The notes below the pieces were generated by a model. The model was not told the origin of the DNA. It searched no databases and saw nothing but the letters and a program-made list of their open reading frames with translations. This document shows, in pieces, positions 8,084 through 16,548 of a stretch of DNA of 64,000 nucleotides. The position numbers were made by a program, and so were the translations under genes. Numbering within the stretch: position 1 is the stretch's first letter; the number at the start of each line of letters is the position of its first letter. Source of the DNA: an uncultured Oscillospiraceae bacterium (GTDB lineage Bacteria > Bacillota > Clostridia > Oscillospirales > Oscillospiraceae); the NCBI GenBank assembly GCA_934569045.1, contig CAKTJX010000003.1, forward strand, positions 38,780 to 102,779, given 5' to 3'.

Positions 8084-8993
8084 TTTCCTGTGCGCCTCCT
8101 ATAATATCCTTCAGATTTTCGATTCGGTACGCCTGCATTACCTTCGGCAGGTCCGCAATAATCCGCTGGCAGGCCCAGGGGTCCACCAGGTTGGCGGCTC
8201 CCACTTCCACAGCGGTGGCCCCCGCCAGCATCATTTCCAGCACATCCTCGGCGCTCTGCACGCCGCCCATGCCGATGACGGGAATCTTCACCGCCTTGGC
8301 AACCTGGTAGACCATCCGCACCGCCACCGGGAAGATGCCGGGGCCGGAGTAGCCGCCCATGGTATTGGCGATCACGGGCTTTCTGCGCCGCAGGTCAATG
8401 CGCATGCCCAGCATGGTATTGATCAGGCTGATGCCGTCAGCCCCCGCGTCCTCGCAGGCCTTGGCAATGGACACAATGTCCGTCACATTGGGCGAGAGCT
8501 TCACGATCACCGGCTTGGTGGTGACCGCCTTGACAGCCCTAGTGACCGCCGCCGCGGCGGCGGGGTCTGTGCCGAAGCTCATGCCGCCGCCGTGGACATT
8601 GGGGCAGCTGACGTTGACCTCCAGCCAGCCCACCTGGGGCTCTCTGTCCAGCTTCTCGCAGGTATAGGCGTAGTCCGCCACGGAAAAGCCGGAGACATTG
8701 GCCATCACCGGCTTGTGAAAGCAGGCTTTCAGCCTGGGCAGCTCCTGGGCAATCACCGCCTCCACGCCGGGATTCTGGAGCCCCACGGCATTGATCATGC
8801 CGCCGGGGCACTCCGCGATGCGGGGGGTGGGGTTGCCGAACCGGGGCTCCTTGGTGGTGCCCTTAAAGGAGAAGGTGCCGAGCATATTGATATCGTACAG
8901 CTCCGCGAATTCATAGCCGTAGCCGAAGGTGCCGGAGGCGGGAATGACGGGGTTATCCAGCTCAATGCCGCAGAGATTCACGTTCAATCCCAT
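8076..8993 (-). CDS. pyrD: Dihydroorotate dehydrogenase, class 1B catalytic subunit
   Basis: 305 residues. NPVIPASGTFGYG and FKGTTKEPRFGN bind FMN and substrate; NVSCPNVHGG carries the active-site cysteine of class 1 enzymes; GMGGVQSAEDVLEMMLAGA binds FMN phosphate. The partner PyrK lies directly upstream with overlapping ends (8984/8993), so the enzyme should be the PyrDK heterotetramer that passes electrons to NAD+, fitting an anaerobe. The product orotate feeds PyrE. Confidence 0.95.
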   Translation of the reverse strand: MGLNVNLCGIELDNPVIPASGTFGYGYEFAELYDINMLGTFSFKGTTKEPRFGNPTPRIAECPGGMINAVGLQNPGVEAVIAQELPRLKACFHKPVMANVSGFSVADYAYTCEKLDREPQVGWLEVNVSCPNVHGGGMSFGTDPAAAAAVTRAVKAVTTKPVIVKLSPNVTDIVSIAKACEDAGADGISLINTMLGMRIDLRRRKPVIANTMGGYSGPGIFPVAVRMVYQVAKAVKIPVIGMGGVQSAEDVLEMMLAGATAVEVGAANLVDPWACQRIIADLPKVMQAYRIENLKDIIGGAQENG

Positions 8994-9718
8994 AGAATTT
9001 CCTCCTTCTTCATCACGGGGCCATCCTTGCAGATGCGCTTGTTTCCGGTGAGGGTCTTGCAGGAGCAGCCCATGCAGGCGCCGAAGCCGCAGCCCATCCG
9101 CTCCTCAAAGCTCATCTGGCCGGAGGTATTGGAAGCTTTGTACAGGGCTTTCAGCATGGGCTCCGGGCCGCAGGCGCAGAAGTGGGTGTAAGATAACCCC
9201 TGCATGGCATCGGTGACGAAGCCCTTGACCCCATAGGAGCCGTCCGCCGTGGCAACGGTGACGGCGCAGCCCAGGGCCTTGAACGCCTCTTCAAAGAAGA
9301 TTTCCGAAGCGATGTTGAAGCCCAGAATCACCTGAACCTGCTTTCCCTGCTCCCGGAGCTTCTTTGCAAGATAGTACATGGGCGGTACGCCCACGCCCCC
9401 GCCTACCAGCAGAGGGGCCTCCCCGGTCAGCTCCAAGTCATACCCGTTGCCCAGGCCTGTCAGCAGGTCCAGCTTCTCGCCTTTGGCCATGGCCGCCAGC
9501 TGGGCGGTGCCATGGCCCACCACCTTATAGACGATGGTGAGCACGCCGTCCTCGCAGTCGCACACGGAGATGGGGCGGCGCAGGAATTTCCCGGTGAGCC
9601 GGATGTTCACGAACTGCCCCGGGGCGGTAATGGCGGAGGTATCCCCCGCCAGCGTCATGCGGTAGACGCTGGCGGTCAGGGCCTCATTGGTTAAAATCTC
9701 AAAAATACCTTGTTTCAT
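8984..9718 (-). CDS. pyrK: Dihydroorotate dehydrogenase electron-transfer subunit (FAD, 2Fe-2S)
   Basis: About 244 residues from ATG 9718 (MKQGIFEILTNEALTASVYR); a TTG at 9736 would extend it by six residues. RRPISVCD binds FAD, PLLVGGGVGVPPMYYLAKKL is the NAD-binding loop, and the C-terminal cluster ligands are in CGFGACMGCSCK..RICKDG. It moves electrons from PyrD FMN to NAD+. It lies between carB (7-base gap) and pyrD (10-base overlap). Confidence 0.95.
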   Translation of the reverse strand: MKQGIFEILTNEALTASVYRMTLAGDTSAITAPGQFVNIRLTGKFLRRPISVCDCEDGVLTIVYKVVGHGTAQLAAMAKGEKLDLLTGLGNGYDLELTGEAPLLVGGGVGVPPMYYLAKKLREQGKQVQVILGFNIASEIFFEEAFKALGCAVTVATADGSYGVKGFVTDAMQGLSYTHFCACGPEPMLKALYKASNTSGQMSFEERMGCGFGACMGCSCKTLTGNKRICKDGPVMKKEEILWD

Positions 9719-9725
9719 AGCTTTC

Positions 9726-12700
9726 TCACGCGTCAATGGTGGAGATGGTCAGGGTGGTCTCCTCCAGCACATCCAGCAGCACCTTTACAGTGTCCAGGGC
9801 CGTGAACAGCGTCACATTGTACTCCGTGCAGATCTGGCGGATCTGGATGCCGTCAGAGGCGTTGGAGCCGGGGTCCCGGGTGTTGATGACGTAGGCAATG
9901 TGGCCCTGGCGCAGGGCATTGGGGATTTCCTCGCTGCCATCGCTGATCTTCCGCAGGGCGTGGGTGCGGATGCCGTTGGCCTTCAGGAACTGGGCGGTGC
10001 CGGTGGTGGCCTCAATGTTGAAGCCCAGCTGATAGAACCGGCGGATCAGCGGCAGGGCCTCCTCCTTGTCCTTGTCGGCGATGGTGGCCAGCACGGTGCC
10101 GTAGTTCTGCAGCCGCATGCCGGAGGCCTGCAGGGCCTTGTAGAGGGCTCTCGTCAGGGTCCGGTCATAGCCGATGGCCTCGCCGGTAGACTTCATTTCC
10201 GGGGACAGGTAGGCATCCAGGCCCCGGATCTTATTGAAGGAGAACACGGGTGCCTTGACGTACCAGCGGCTCTTCTCGGTGGGGTAGATATCGAAGATGC
10301 CCAGTTCCTTCAGGCTCTTGCCCAGGATGACCTCCGTGGCAATGTCCGCCAGGGAATAGCCGGTGGCCTTGCTCAGGAAGGGCACCGTCCGGGAGGAACG
10401 GGGGTTTACTTCAATGATATACACATTGTCCTGCTTGTCCACAATAAACTGGATATTAAACAGGCCCACAATGCCGATACCGAGACCCAGCTTCTTGGCG
10501 TACTGCAAAATGATGCCCTTGACCTTGTCGGAGATGGAGAAGGGGGGATACACGGAGATGGAGTCGCCGGAGTGGACGCCGGTGCGCTCCACCAGCTCCA
10601 TGATGCCAGGGACGAACACATCCCGTCCATCGCAGATGGCGTCGATCTCCACTTCCCGGCCCTCGATATACTTATCCACCAGCACGGGCTTGTCCTCGTC
10701 GATCTCTACCGCGGTGCGCAGGTAGTGGCGCAGCTGCTCCTCGTTGGCCACAATCTGCATGGCCCGGCCGCCAAGAACGAAGCTGGGCCGCACCAGCACG
10801 GGATAGCCGATCTCCGCCGCGGCGGCAATGCCGTCCTCAATCTTGGTCACCGCCTTGCCCTTGGCCCGGGGGATGTTCAGCTCGTTCAGTAGGTTCTCAA
10901 ACTCGTTGCGGTCCTCAGCCCGGTCAATGGCGGCGCAGTCGGTGCCGATGATCTTCACGCCCCGCTCCATCAGCGGGTCCGCCAGATTGATGGCCGTCTG
11001 GCCGCCCAGGGAGGCGATGACCCCCTCCGGGTCCTCAAAGTGCAGAATGTTCATCACATCCTCCGGGGTCAGAGGCTCGAAGTACAGCTTGTCGGCAGTG
11101 GTATAGTCGGTGGAGACCGTCTCCGGGTTGTTGTTGATGATGATGGCCTCATAGCCCTCGGAGCGGATGGTGTTCACCGCATGGACGGTGGAGTAGTCAA
11201 ATTCCACGCCCTGGCCGATGCGGATGGGGCCGGCGCCCAGCACCACGATCTTCTTTTTCTCCGTCAGGCGGGAGTCATTCTCCCCGGTGTAGGAGGAGTA
11301 GAAATAGGGAATATAGGCTCCCGTGTGGCAGGTATCCACCATGCGGTACACGGGGAAGATTTCCTTTTCGCAGCGCAGACGGTACACGTCCAGCTCCTTC
11401 ACGCCCCAGAGCATGGCAATGAACTTATCTCCAAAGCCCATGGCCTTGGCCTTTTTCAGGGTCTCCACGTCCATGGGATTGGCCTTCAGCTCCCGCTCCA
11501 TGTGCACGATCTTTTCAATGGAACGGATAAAGAAGGGGGTGATCTGGGTTACTTCATAGATTTTCTCAATGCTGACATCCCGGCGCAGCAGCTCCGCCAC
11601 GGCGAAGATGGTGTCGTCCCGGAACTGCTTCAGATATTCCAGAATCTCCTCCGTCTCCATGTGGTCAAATTTCGGCATATAGAAGTGGCACACGCCGATC
11701 TCCAGGGACCGGACGGACTTCAGCAGGCACTCCTCCAGGTTGGAGCCGATGCCCATGACCTCACCGGTGGCCTTCATCTGGGTGCCCAAGGTGTTGGCCG
11801 CGGAGGCGAACTTGTCAAAGGGGAACCGGGGCAGCTTGGCAACCACATAGTCCAGGCTCGGCTCAAAGGCGGCGTTGGTATTGGCAATCTTGATGTCCTC
11901 CAGAGCCATGCCCACGGCGATCTTGGCGGTGACCCGGGCAATGGGGTAGCCGGAGGCCTTGGAGGCCAGAGCGGAGGACCGGGACACCCGGGGGTTGACC
12001 TCGATCAGATAGTACTCGGAGGAGTTGGGGTTCAGCGCGAACTGCACATTGCAACCGCCCTCAATTTTCAGCTCCCGGATGATCTTGATGGCGGAGTCGT
12101 TCAGCATCTTTAGATCGTGGTCATTCAGGGTCATGATGGGAGCCACCACCAGGGAGTCGCCGGTGTGCACGCCCACGGGGTCGATGTTCTCCATGCCGCA
12201 GATGGTGATGGCATGGTCGTTGGAGTCCCGCATGACCTCAAACTCGATTTCCTTATAGCCCTTGACGGACTTCTCAATGAGCACCTGATGAACGGGGGAC
12301 AGCCTGAAGGCGTTCAGGCCGATCTCCACCAGCTCCTCCTCATTGTAGGCAAAGCCGCCGCCGGTGCCGCCCAGGGTAAAGGCGGGGCGCAGAACCACGG
12401 GATAGCCGATGTGCTTGGCCGCCTCCTTGGCCTCTTCCAGAGAATAGGTGATCTCGGAGGGAATGACAGGCTCCCCGATGGATTGGCACAGCTCCTTGAA
12501 GAGCTCCCGGTCCTCTGCCCGCTCGATGGAGGTGGAGGAGGTGCCCAGCAGCTGCACGTTGCACTCCTTCAGAATGCCCTTCTTCTCCAGCTGCATAGCC
12601 AGGTTCAGGCCGGTCTGGCCGCCGATGCCGGGAACGATGGCATCGGGCCGCTCATAGCGGATGATCTTGGCGATATATTCCAGGGTCAGGGGCTCCATAT

Positions 12701-12893
12701 AGACCTTGTCCGCAATGGTAGTGTCGGTCATGATGGTAGCCGGGTTGGAGTTGCACAGCACCACCTCATAGCCCTCTTCCTTCAGGGCCAGGCAGGCCTG
12801 GGTGCCGGCGTAGTCAAATTCAGCCGCCTGCCCGATGACGATGGGGCCGGAGCCGATGATCAGGATTTTCTTGATGTCTGTTCTCTTTGCCAT
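9726..12893 (-). CDS. carB: Carbamoyl-phosphate synthase large subunit
   Basis: 1055 residues, normal length. Two ATP-grasp halves each begin with a Rossmann-like segment (LIIGSGPIVIGQAAEFDYAG, then VVLGAGPIRIGQGVEFDYS), followed by carboxylate/ATP motifs such as EVNPRVSRSSALASKASGYP and EVNPRSSRTVPFLSKATGY. The C-terminal 140 residues form the MGS-like allosteric domain. Start ATG 12893 has GGAGGAAAG upstream. It makes carbamoyl phosphate for both pyrimidine and arginine synthesis. The glutaminase partner carA is not beside it, so it must be encoded elsewhere. Confidence 0.95.
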   Translation of the reverse strand: MAKRTDIKKILIIGSGPIVIGQAAEFDYAGTQACLALKEEGYEVVLCNSNPATIMTDTTIADKVYMEPLTLEYIAKIIRYERPDAIVPGIGGQTGLNLAMQLEKKGILKECNVQLLGTSSTSIERAEDRELFKELCQSIGEPVIPSEITYSLEEAKEAAKHIGYPVVLRPAFTLGGTGGGFAYNEEELVEIGLNAFRLSPVHQVLIEKSVKGYKEIEFEVMRDSNDHAITICGMENIDPVGVHTGDSLVVAPIMTLNDHDLKMLNDSAIKIIRELKIEGGCNVQFALNPNSSEYYLIEVNPRVSRSSALASKASGYPIARVTAKIAVGMALEDIKIANTNAAFEPSLDYVVAKLPRFPFDKFASAANTLGTQMKATGEVMGIGSNLEECLLKSVRSLEIGVCHFYMPKFDHMETEEILEYLKQFRDDTIFAVAELLRRDVSIEKIYEVTQITPFFIRSIEKIVHMERELKANPMDVETLKKAKAMGFGDKFIAMLWGVKELDVYRLRCEKEIFPVYRMVDTCHTGAYIPYFYSSYTGENDSRLTEKKKIVVLGAGPIRIGQGVEFDYSTVHAVNTIRSEGYEAIIINNNPETVSTDYTTADKLYFEPLTPEDVMNILHFEDPEGVIASLGGQTAINLADPLMERGVKIIGTDCAAIDRAEDRNEFENLLNELNIPRAKGKAVTKIEDGIAAAAEIGYPVLVRPSFVLGGRAMQIVANEEQLRHYLRTAVEIDEDKPVLVDKYIEGREVEIDAICDGRDVFVPGIMELVERTGVHSGDSISVYPPFSISDKVKGIILQYAKKLGLGIGIVGLFNIQFIVDKQDNVYIIEVNPRSSRTVPFLSKATGYSLADIATEVILGKSLKELGIFDIYPTEKSRWYVKAPVFSFNKIRGLDAYLSPEMKSTGEAIGYDRTLTRALYKALQASGMRLQNYGTVLATIADKDKEEALPLIRRFYQLGFNIEATTGTAQFLKANGIRTHALRKISDGSEEIPNALRQGHIAYVINTRDPGSNASDGIQIRQICTEYNVTLFTALDTVKVLLDVLEETTLTISTIDA

Positions 12894-12954
12894 ATTTCTT
12901 TCCTCCAAATGTTGCTCTATCCTAAATTTTTTCCTATGCGAATATCTTTATGCA

Positions 12955-13059
12955 CCTGTAGGGGCGGCTACAGATGCCCGGAATGTCCAGCGCCTGCGCG
13001 CTGAACCCCGGCCCCGCAAGCCCGTCGGCTGACGGGCGGCTGATAGCCGCCCCTACAGG
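12955..13059. repeat. MITE-like palindromic element, GGGGCGGCTA family, copy 1
   Basis: 105 bases bounded by perfect 16-base inverted ends: CCTGTAGGGGCGGCTA at 12955-12970 and its complement at 13044-13059. It sits in the pyrC-carB gap inside the operon and encodes nothing. A sister copy lies at 55403-55503. Small size, inverted ends and lack of coding suggest a non-autonomous mobile element. Confidence 0.8.
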
Positions 13060-13070
13060 GCTCAGAATTT

Positions 13071-14285
13071 TTACCGTGCCTGGTATACAGCCTGCCCGCC
13101 GTAGAACGTGGCCATGCATTTGCCCTGGACCGTCCAGCCCGCGAAGGGGGTGGCCTTTCCCATAGACAGGAAGTCCGCCGGGTCAACCACATAGCTTTCG
13201 TCCAGATCCCACACGGAGAAGTCGCTGCCCAGAGGGATACCGAAGCGGCTTCTGGGGTTCCAGACCAGCTTGTCCAGCAGCATCTCCATGGAGAGCACGC
13301 CGGGCTTTATCAGGCGGGTATAGAGTACCGGGAAGGCCGTTTCCAGGCCCACCACGCCGAAGGCGCTTTTCTCCAGGCCCTTTGCCTTCTCCTCGGCGCT
13401 GTGGGGGGCATGGTCTGTGGCGATCATGTCAATGGTTCCGTCCTGCAGCCCCTCTAGCAGGGCCTCCCGGTCCTCCGGGCCCCGCAGGGGCGGGTTCATT
13501 TTGAAGCGGCCATCCTCCTGCAAAAAGCTGTCGTCCATGGTCAGATAGTGGGGGCCCGTCTCGCAGGTCACGTCCACGCCGCTTTTTTTCGCCTGCCGGA
13601 TCAGCGCCACACTCTCCTTTGTGGAGATATGGCACACATGGTAGCCGCAGCCGGTTTTGGCCGCCAGCTCCAGGTCTCTGGCAATGGGGCCCCACTCGCT
13701 TTCGGAGCAGATGCCCCTGTGGCCGTGGGCCCTGGCGTAGGCGCCCTCGTGGATATAGCCGCCCCGGAGCAGGGTGTTGTCCTCGCAGTGGGCAACAATC
13801 AGCTTTCCCAGCGCCTTGGCCTGCCGCATGGCCGCCTCCATCATTTCCGGGCTCTGCACGCCTCGGCCGTCATCGGAAAAGGCAATCACCTGGGGTGCCA
13901 AGGCTTCCATATCCGAAAGGGTCTCCCCCTGCTCCCCCTTGGTAATGGCGGCATAGGGGTAGACGGCAATCACCGCCGACTCCCGGATTCGCGCCTGCTG
14001 GACAGCCAGGGCTTCCGGGCTGTCCGGCACCGGGTTCAGGTTCGGCATGGTGCACACCGCCGTATAGCCCCCCCGGGCCGCCGCCAGGGAGCCGGAGCGG
14101 ATGGTCTCCTTATAAGAAAAACCCGGCTCTCTGAAATGCACATGCACATCACAAAAGCCGGGAAAAACGGAATATTGAGAAGAATTGAGGAAAGAAAAAG
14201 CCGCATTTCTGAAAACGGCAGCCACGCCGTCCAGAAAAGAGGACTCAAAAGAAGCGGATACGTTTGCCTTCAGCCGGTAATCCAT
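13071..14285 (-). CDS. pyrC: Dihydroorotase, type I
   Basis: About 404 residues. Metal ligands are in HVHFREPG (near 50), HCEDNTL, HICHIS-like GYHVCHISTKES and ATDHAPH (near 290); CTMPNLNPVPDS is the substrate loop. Type I dihydroorotases close carbamoyl-aspartate to dihydroorotate in the cytoplasm. I chose ATG 14285 (MDYRLKANVS) with GGAG upstream; the longer open frame crosses the promoter. The first 45 residues are shorter and less conserved than usual, but the catalytic barrel is complete. It is the first gene of the pyr operon. Confidence 0.93.
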   Translation of the reverse strand: MDYRLKANVSASFESSFLDGVAAVFRNAAFSFLNSSQYSVFPGFCDVHVHFREPGFSYKETIRSGSLAAARGGYTAVCTMPNLNPVPDSPEALAVQQARIRESAVIAVYPYAAITKGEQGETLSDMEALAPQVIAFSDDGRGVQSPEMMEAAMRQAKALGKLIVAHCEDNTLLRGGYIHEGAYARAHGHRGICSESEWGPIARDLELAAKTGCGYHVCHISTKESVALIRQAKKSGVDVTCETGPHYLTMDDSFLQEDGRFKMNPPLRGPEDREALLEGLQDGTIDMIATDHAPHSAEEKAKGLEKSAFGVVGLETAFPVLYTRLIKPGVLSMEMLLDKLVWNPRSRFGIPLGSDFSVWDLDESYVVDPADFLSMGKATPFAGWTVQGKCMATFYGGQAVYQAR

Positions 14286-14303
14286 GTTCGAGCTCCTTTC
14301 ACC

Positions 14304-14331
14304 GAAAAAATGTCTTGCCCAGCGGCAAGAC
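14304..14331 (-). terminator. Leader attenuator of the pyr operon
   Basis: Minus strand GTCTTGCC-GCTG-GGCAAGAC followed by ATTTTTTC, lying between the promoter and pyrC. The gene upstream (pgi) is divergent, so this hairpin can only act on the pyr transcript. No PyrR-binding consensus loop was recognised. Confidence 0.75.
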
Positions 14332-14364
14332 TCCACATGACGGTTCTTCGCCGCATTTCGGCTT

Positions 14365-14393
14365 ATTCTACCACGGTCAAAGCAGGAAGTCAA
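14365..14393 (-). promoter_or_regulatory. Sigma-A promoter of the pyr operon
   Basis: Minus strand TTGACT (14393-14388), 17-base spacer, TAGAAT (14370-14365). The expected start near 14358 falls two bases before an ATG (14356) that opens a 28-codon frame running through the attenuator. Confidence 0.85.
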
Positions 14394-14442
14394 CAAAAAA
14401 ATAAAATATTTTTTGAAAAAGAGAAATTTGGGTCTCCGGGGC

Positions 14443-14471
14443 TTGCGCCACGCCCGGATTTGCGGTAACAT
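14443..14471 (+). promoter_or_regulatory. Probable promoter of pgi
   Basis: TTGCGC (14443-14448), 17-base spacer, TAACAT (14466-14471), about 45 bases before the pgi start. Both hexamers are imperfect. Confidence 0.5.
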
Positions 14472-14516
14472 AGACATGGAAAACCAATCGTTTTAGAAAG
14501 GACGTGTCCTAAACAT

Positions 14517-15824
14517 ATGATCAAAGTTGATATTTCCAACGTCTGGGGCCAGATTGCTCTGCCGGATCTGCTGGCCATGGAGAAAGAGGTTGCCCAGGCC
14601 CACGCCACCCTGGTAGACGGCACCGGCGCCGGCAACGATTTCCTGGGCTGGCAAAACCTGCCCACCCGTCAGGCCAATGAGGAGATTCTGCGCATCCAGA
14701 GCGCAGCCCGGAAGATTCGCAACGATTCCGATGTGTTTGTTGTCATCGGCATCGGTGGCAGCTACTTAGGCCCCCGGGCGGCCATCGAGCTGCTGCAGGG
14801 CCCCAACCACAACATGGGCAAGGGCAAGGGTGACCCCCAGATCTACTTTGCCGGCAACGGCCTGAGCACCCGCCACTGGAATGAGCTGTGCCGCCTGCTG
14901 GAGGGCAAGGATTTCTCCATTGCCATCATTTCCAAGTCCGGCACCACCACCGAGCCCGCCATCGCCACCCGGGCCCTGCGGGAAATGCTGGAGGCCAAGT
15001 ACGGTGTAGAGGGGGCCAAGGGCCGCATCTACGCCATCACCGACCCCTGCAAGGGCGCGCTGCGGCAGATGGCCACGGAAGAGGGCTGGGAGACCTTCGT
15101 CATCCCTGCCAACGTCGGCGGCCGGTTCTCCGTGCTGACTCCCGTTGGCCTGCTGCCTCTGGCCGTGGCCGGGGTAGACATTCTGGAGCTGCTGAACGGC
15201 GCTATGGACGCCAAGGAAAGCTATGATCTGCGCTCCTTCGATAACCCCGTGTGGCTGTATGCCGCCGTGCGGAACCTGCTGTACCGCAACGGCAAGACAA
15301 TGGAGCTGTTTGAGAGCTTTGAGCCGGGCTTCAAGATGTTCGGCGGCTGGTGGCAGCAGCTCTTCGGCGAGTCCGAGGGCAAGGACGGCAAGGGCATCTT
15401 CCCCGTCACCGCCGAGTTCACCGCCGACCTGCACTCCCTGGGCCAGATGATCCAGCAGGGCCAGCGGAACCTGTTTGAGACCATGGTCCGCTTTGACGCC
15501 CCGGAGGCCAAGATGGTGATTTCCAGCGATGAGAAGAATCTGGACGGCCTGAACTACCTGGCCGGCAAAACCCTGGACTTTGTGGACGAGAAGGCCTACC
15601 TCGGCACCCTGGCCGCCCATGTGGACGGCGGCGTGCCCGTCATCACCATGGACTGCGGCGAGCTGAACGACCGGAAGGTGGGCGAGCTGTTCTACTTCCT
15701 GGAGCTGTGCTGCGGCGTTTCCGCCTATATTCTGGACGTGAACCCCTTCAACCAGCCCGGCGTGGAGTTCTACAAGCGCAATATGTTCAAGCTCCTGGGC
15801 AAGCCCGGCTACGAGAACCAGTAA
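14517..15824 (+). CDS. pgi: Glucose-6-phosphate isomerase
   Basis: 435 residues, the short bacterial form. IGIGGSYLGPRAAIELL binds sugar phosphate, IISKSGTTTEPAIATR is the SIS-domain phosphate loop, GGRFSVLTPVGLLPLAVAG the family signature, and the catalytic Glu region is around WWQQLFGESEGKDGKGIFP. It interconverts glucose-6-phosphate and fructose-6-phosphate in glycolysis. AAAGGA lies 13 bases before ATG 14517, a slightly long spacing. Transcribed divergently from the pyr operon. Confidence 0.96.
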   Translation: MIKVDISNVWGQIALPDLLAMEKEVAQAHATLVDGTGAGNDFLGWQNLPTRQANEEILRIQSAARKIRNDSDVFVVIGIGGSYLGPRAAIELLQGPNHNMGKGKGDPQIYFAGNGLSTRHWNELCRLLEGKDFSIAIISKSGTTTEPAIATRALREMLEAKYGVEGAKGRIYAITDPCKGALRQMATEEGWETFVIPANVGGRFSVLTPVGLLPLAVAGVDILELLNGAMDAKESYDLRSFDNPVWLYAAVRNLLYRNGKTMELFESFEPGFKMFGGWWQQLFGESEGKDGKGIFPVTAEFTADLHSLGQMIQQGQRNLFETMVRFDAPEAKMVISSDEKNLDGLNYLAGKTLDFVDEKAYLGTLAAHVDGGVPVITMDCGELNDRKVGELFYFLELCCGVSAYILDVNPFNQPGVEFYKRNMFKLLGKPGYENQ

Positions 15825-15861
15825 GAAGACAAACCCATTGGCATATTTGCAAAAATAATGG

Positions 15862-15890
15862 TTGCAAAAACCGCCGATTGCTGGTAGAAT
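15862..15890 (+). promoter_or_regulatory. Sigma-A promoter of the P-loop gene
   Basis: TTGCAA (15862-15867), 17-base spacer, TAGAAT (15885-15890), 46 bases before the start codon at 15937. Confidence 0.8.
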
Positions 15891-15936
15891 GATACCAAGC
15901 CAGATTTATTTTGGCATAGCAAAGGAGGAAATTCCG

Positions 15937-16344
15937 ATGATTCATGTTATTATGGGCCTGAAGGGCTCCGGTAAGACCAAGAAGCTGATCGACGCCATCA
16001 ACGCCGCTGTGAGCGAAGCCCACGGCGATGTGGTCTGCATCGAGTACGGCAAGAAGCTGACCTACGACGTTACTTACAAGGTCCGTCTGGTGGACTCCCA
16101 GGAGTACGGCATCAGCTCTCCCGATATGCTGAAGGGCTTCCTGAGCGGCCTGCATGCAGGCAACTTTGATATTACCAACGTGTTCATCGACAACCTGTAC
16201 AAGACCATCGGTCAGGACCAGGCTGCCAACGAGGCCTTTGTGGATTGGGTGGCAAAGTTTGCCCAGGAGAACAACATGGAAATCACCATGACCATCTCCG
16301 CCGATCCCGCGGAAGCTTCCGAAGGAATGAAGAAGTACCTGTAA
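15937..16344 (+). CDS. Small P-loop ATP-binding protein of unknown function
   Basis: 135 residues. Walker A is GLKGSGKTK at residues 7-15, and NVFIDNLYKTIG is a plausible Walker B. There is no lid, sensor or other recognised domain, and no signal peptide. AAAGGAGG lies 8 bases before ATG 15937. It has its own promoter and a strong terminator, so it is a monocistronic, probably well-expressed gene. I do not know its role; a nucleotide-dependent regulator is possible but unsupported. Confidence 0.8.
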   Translation: MIHVIMGLKGSGKTKKLIDAINAAVSEAHGDVVCIEYGKKLTYDVTYKVRLVDSQEYGISSPDMLKGFLSGLHAGNFDITNVFIDNLYKTIGQDQAANEAFVDWVAKFAQENNMEITMTISADPAEASEGMKKYL

Positions 16345-16360
16345 AACGCGAATCCTCCTG

Positions 16361-16391
16361 CACCGCCGCTTTTCCGCGGCGGTGCTTTTTT
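16361..16391 (+). terminator. Intrinsic terminator after the P-loop gene
   Basis: CACCGCCGC-TTTTCC-GCGGCGGTG followed by CTTTTTTG. Confidence 0.92.
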
Positions 16392-16548
16392 GCATCCAAA
16401 TTCCAAGATGCACGATTGGGGCTTCCAAAATTCGTAAAAACTGCCGGATTCGTAGAAAAGTCTGGAATTTTGGAAATATTCCTTGCTTTTCCCGCCATTC
16501 TGGTATAGTATGGACTGGTTTATGAAAAGTGTATGAGAGGAGAACGTT

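Noticed and set aside
8984..9736. Longer pyrK start at TTG 9736
   Set aside because: It overlaps the carB stop region and has no ribosome site; ATG 9718 begins the conserved domain directly.
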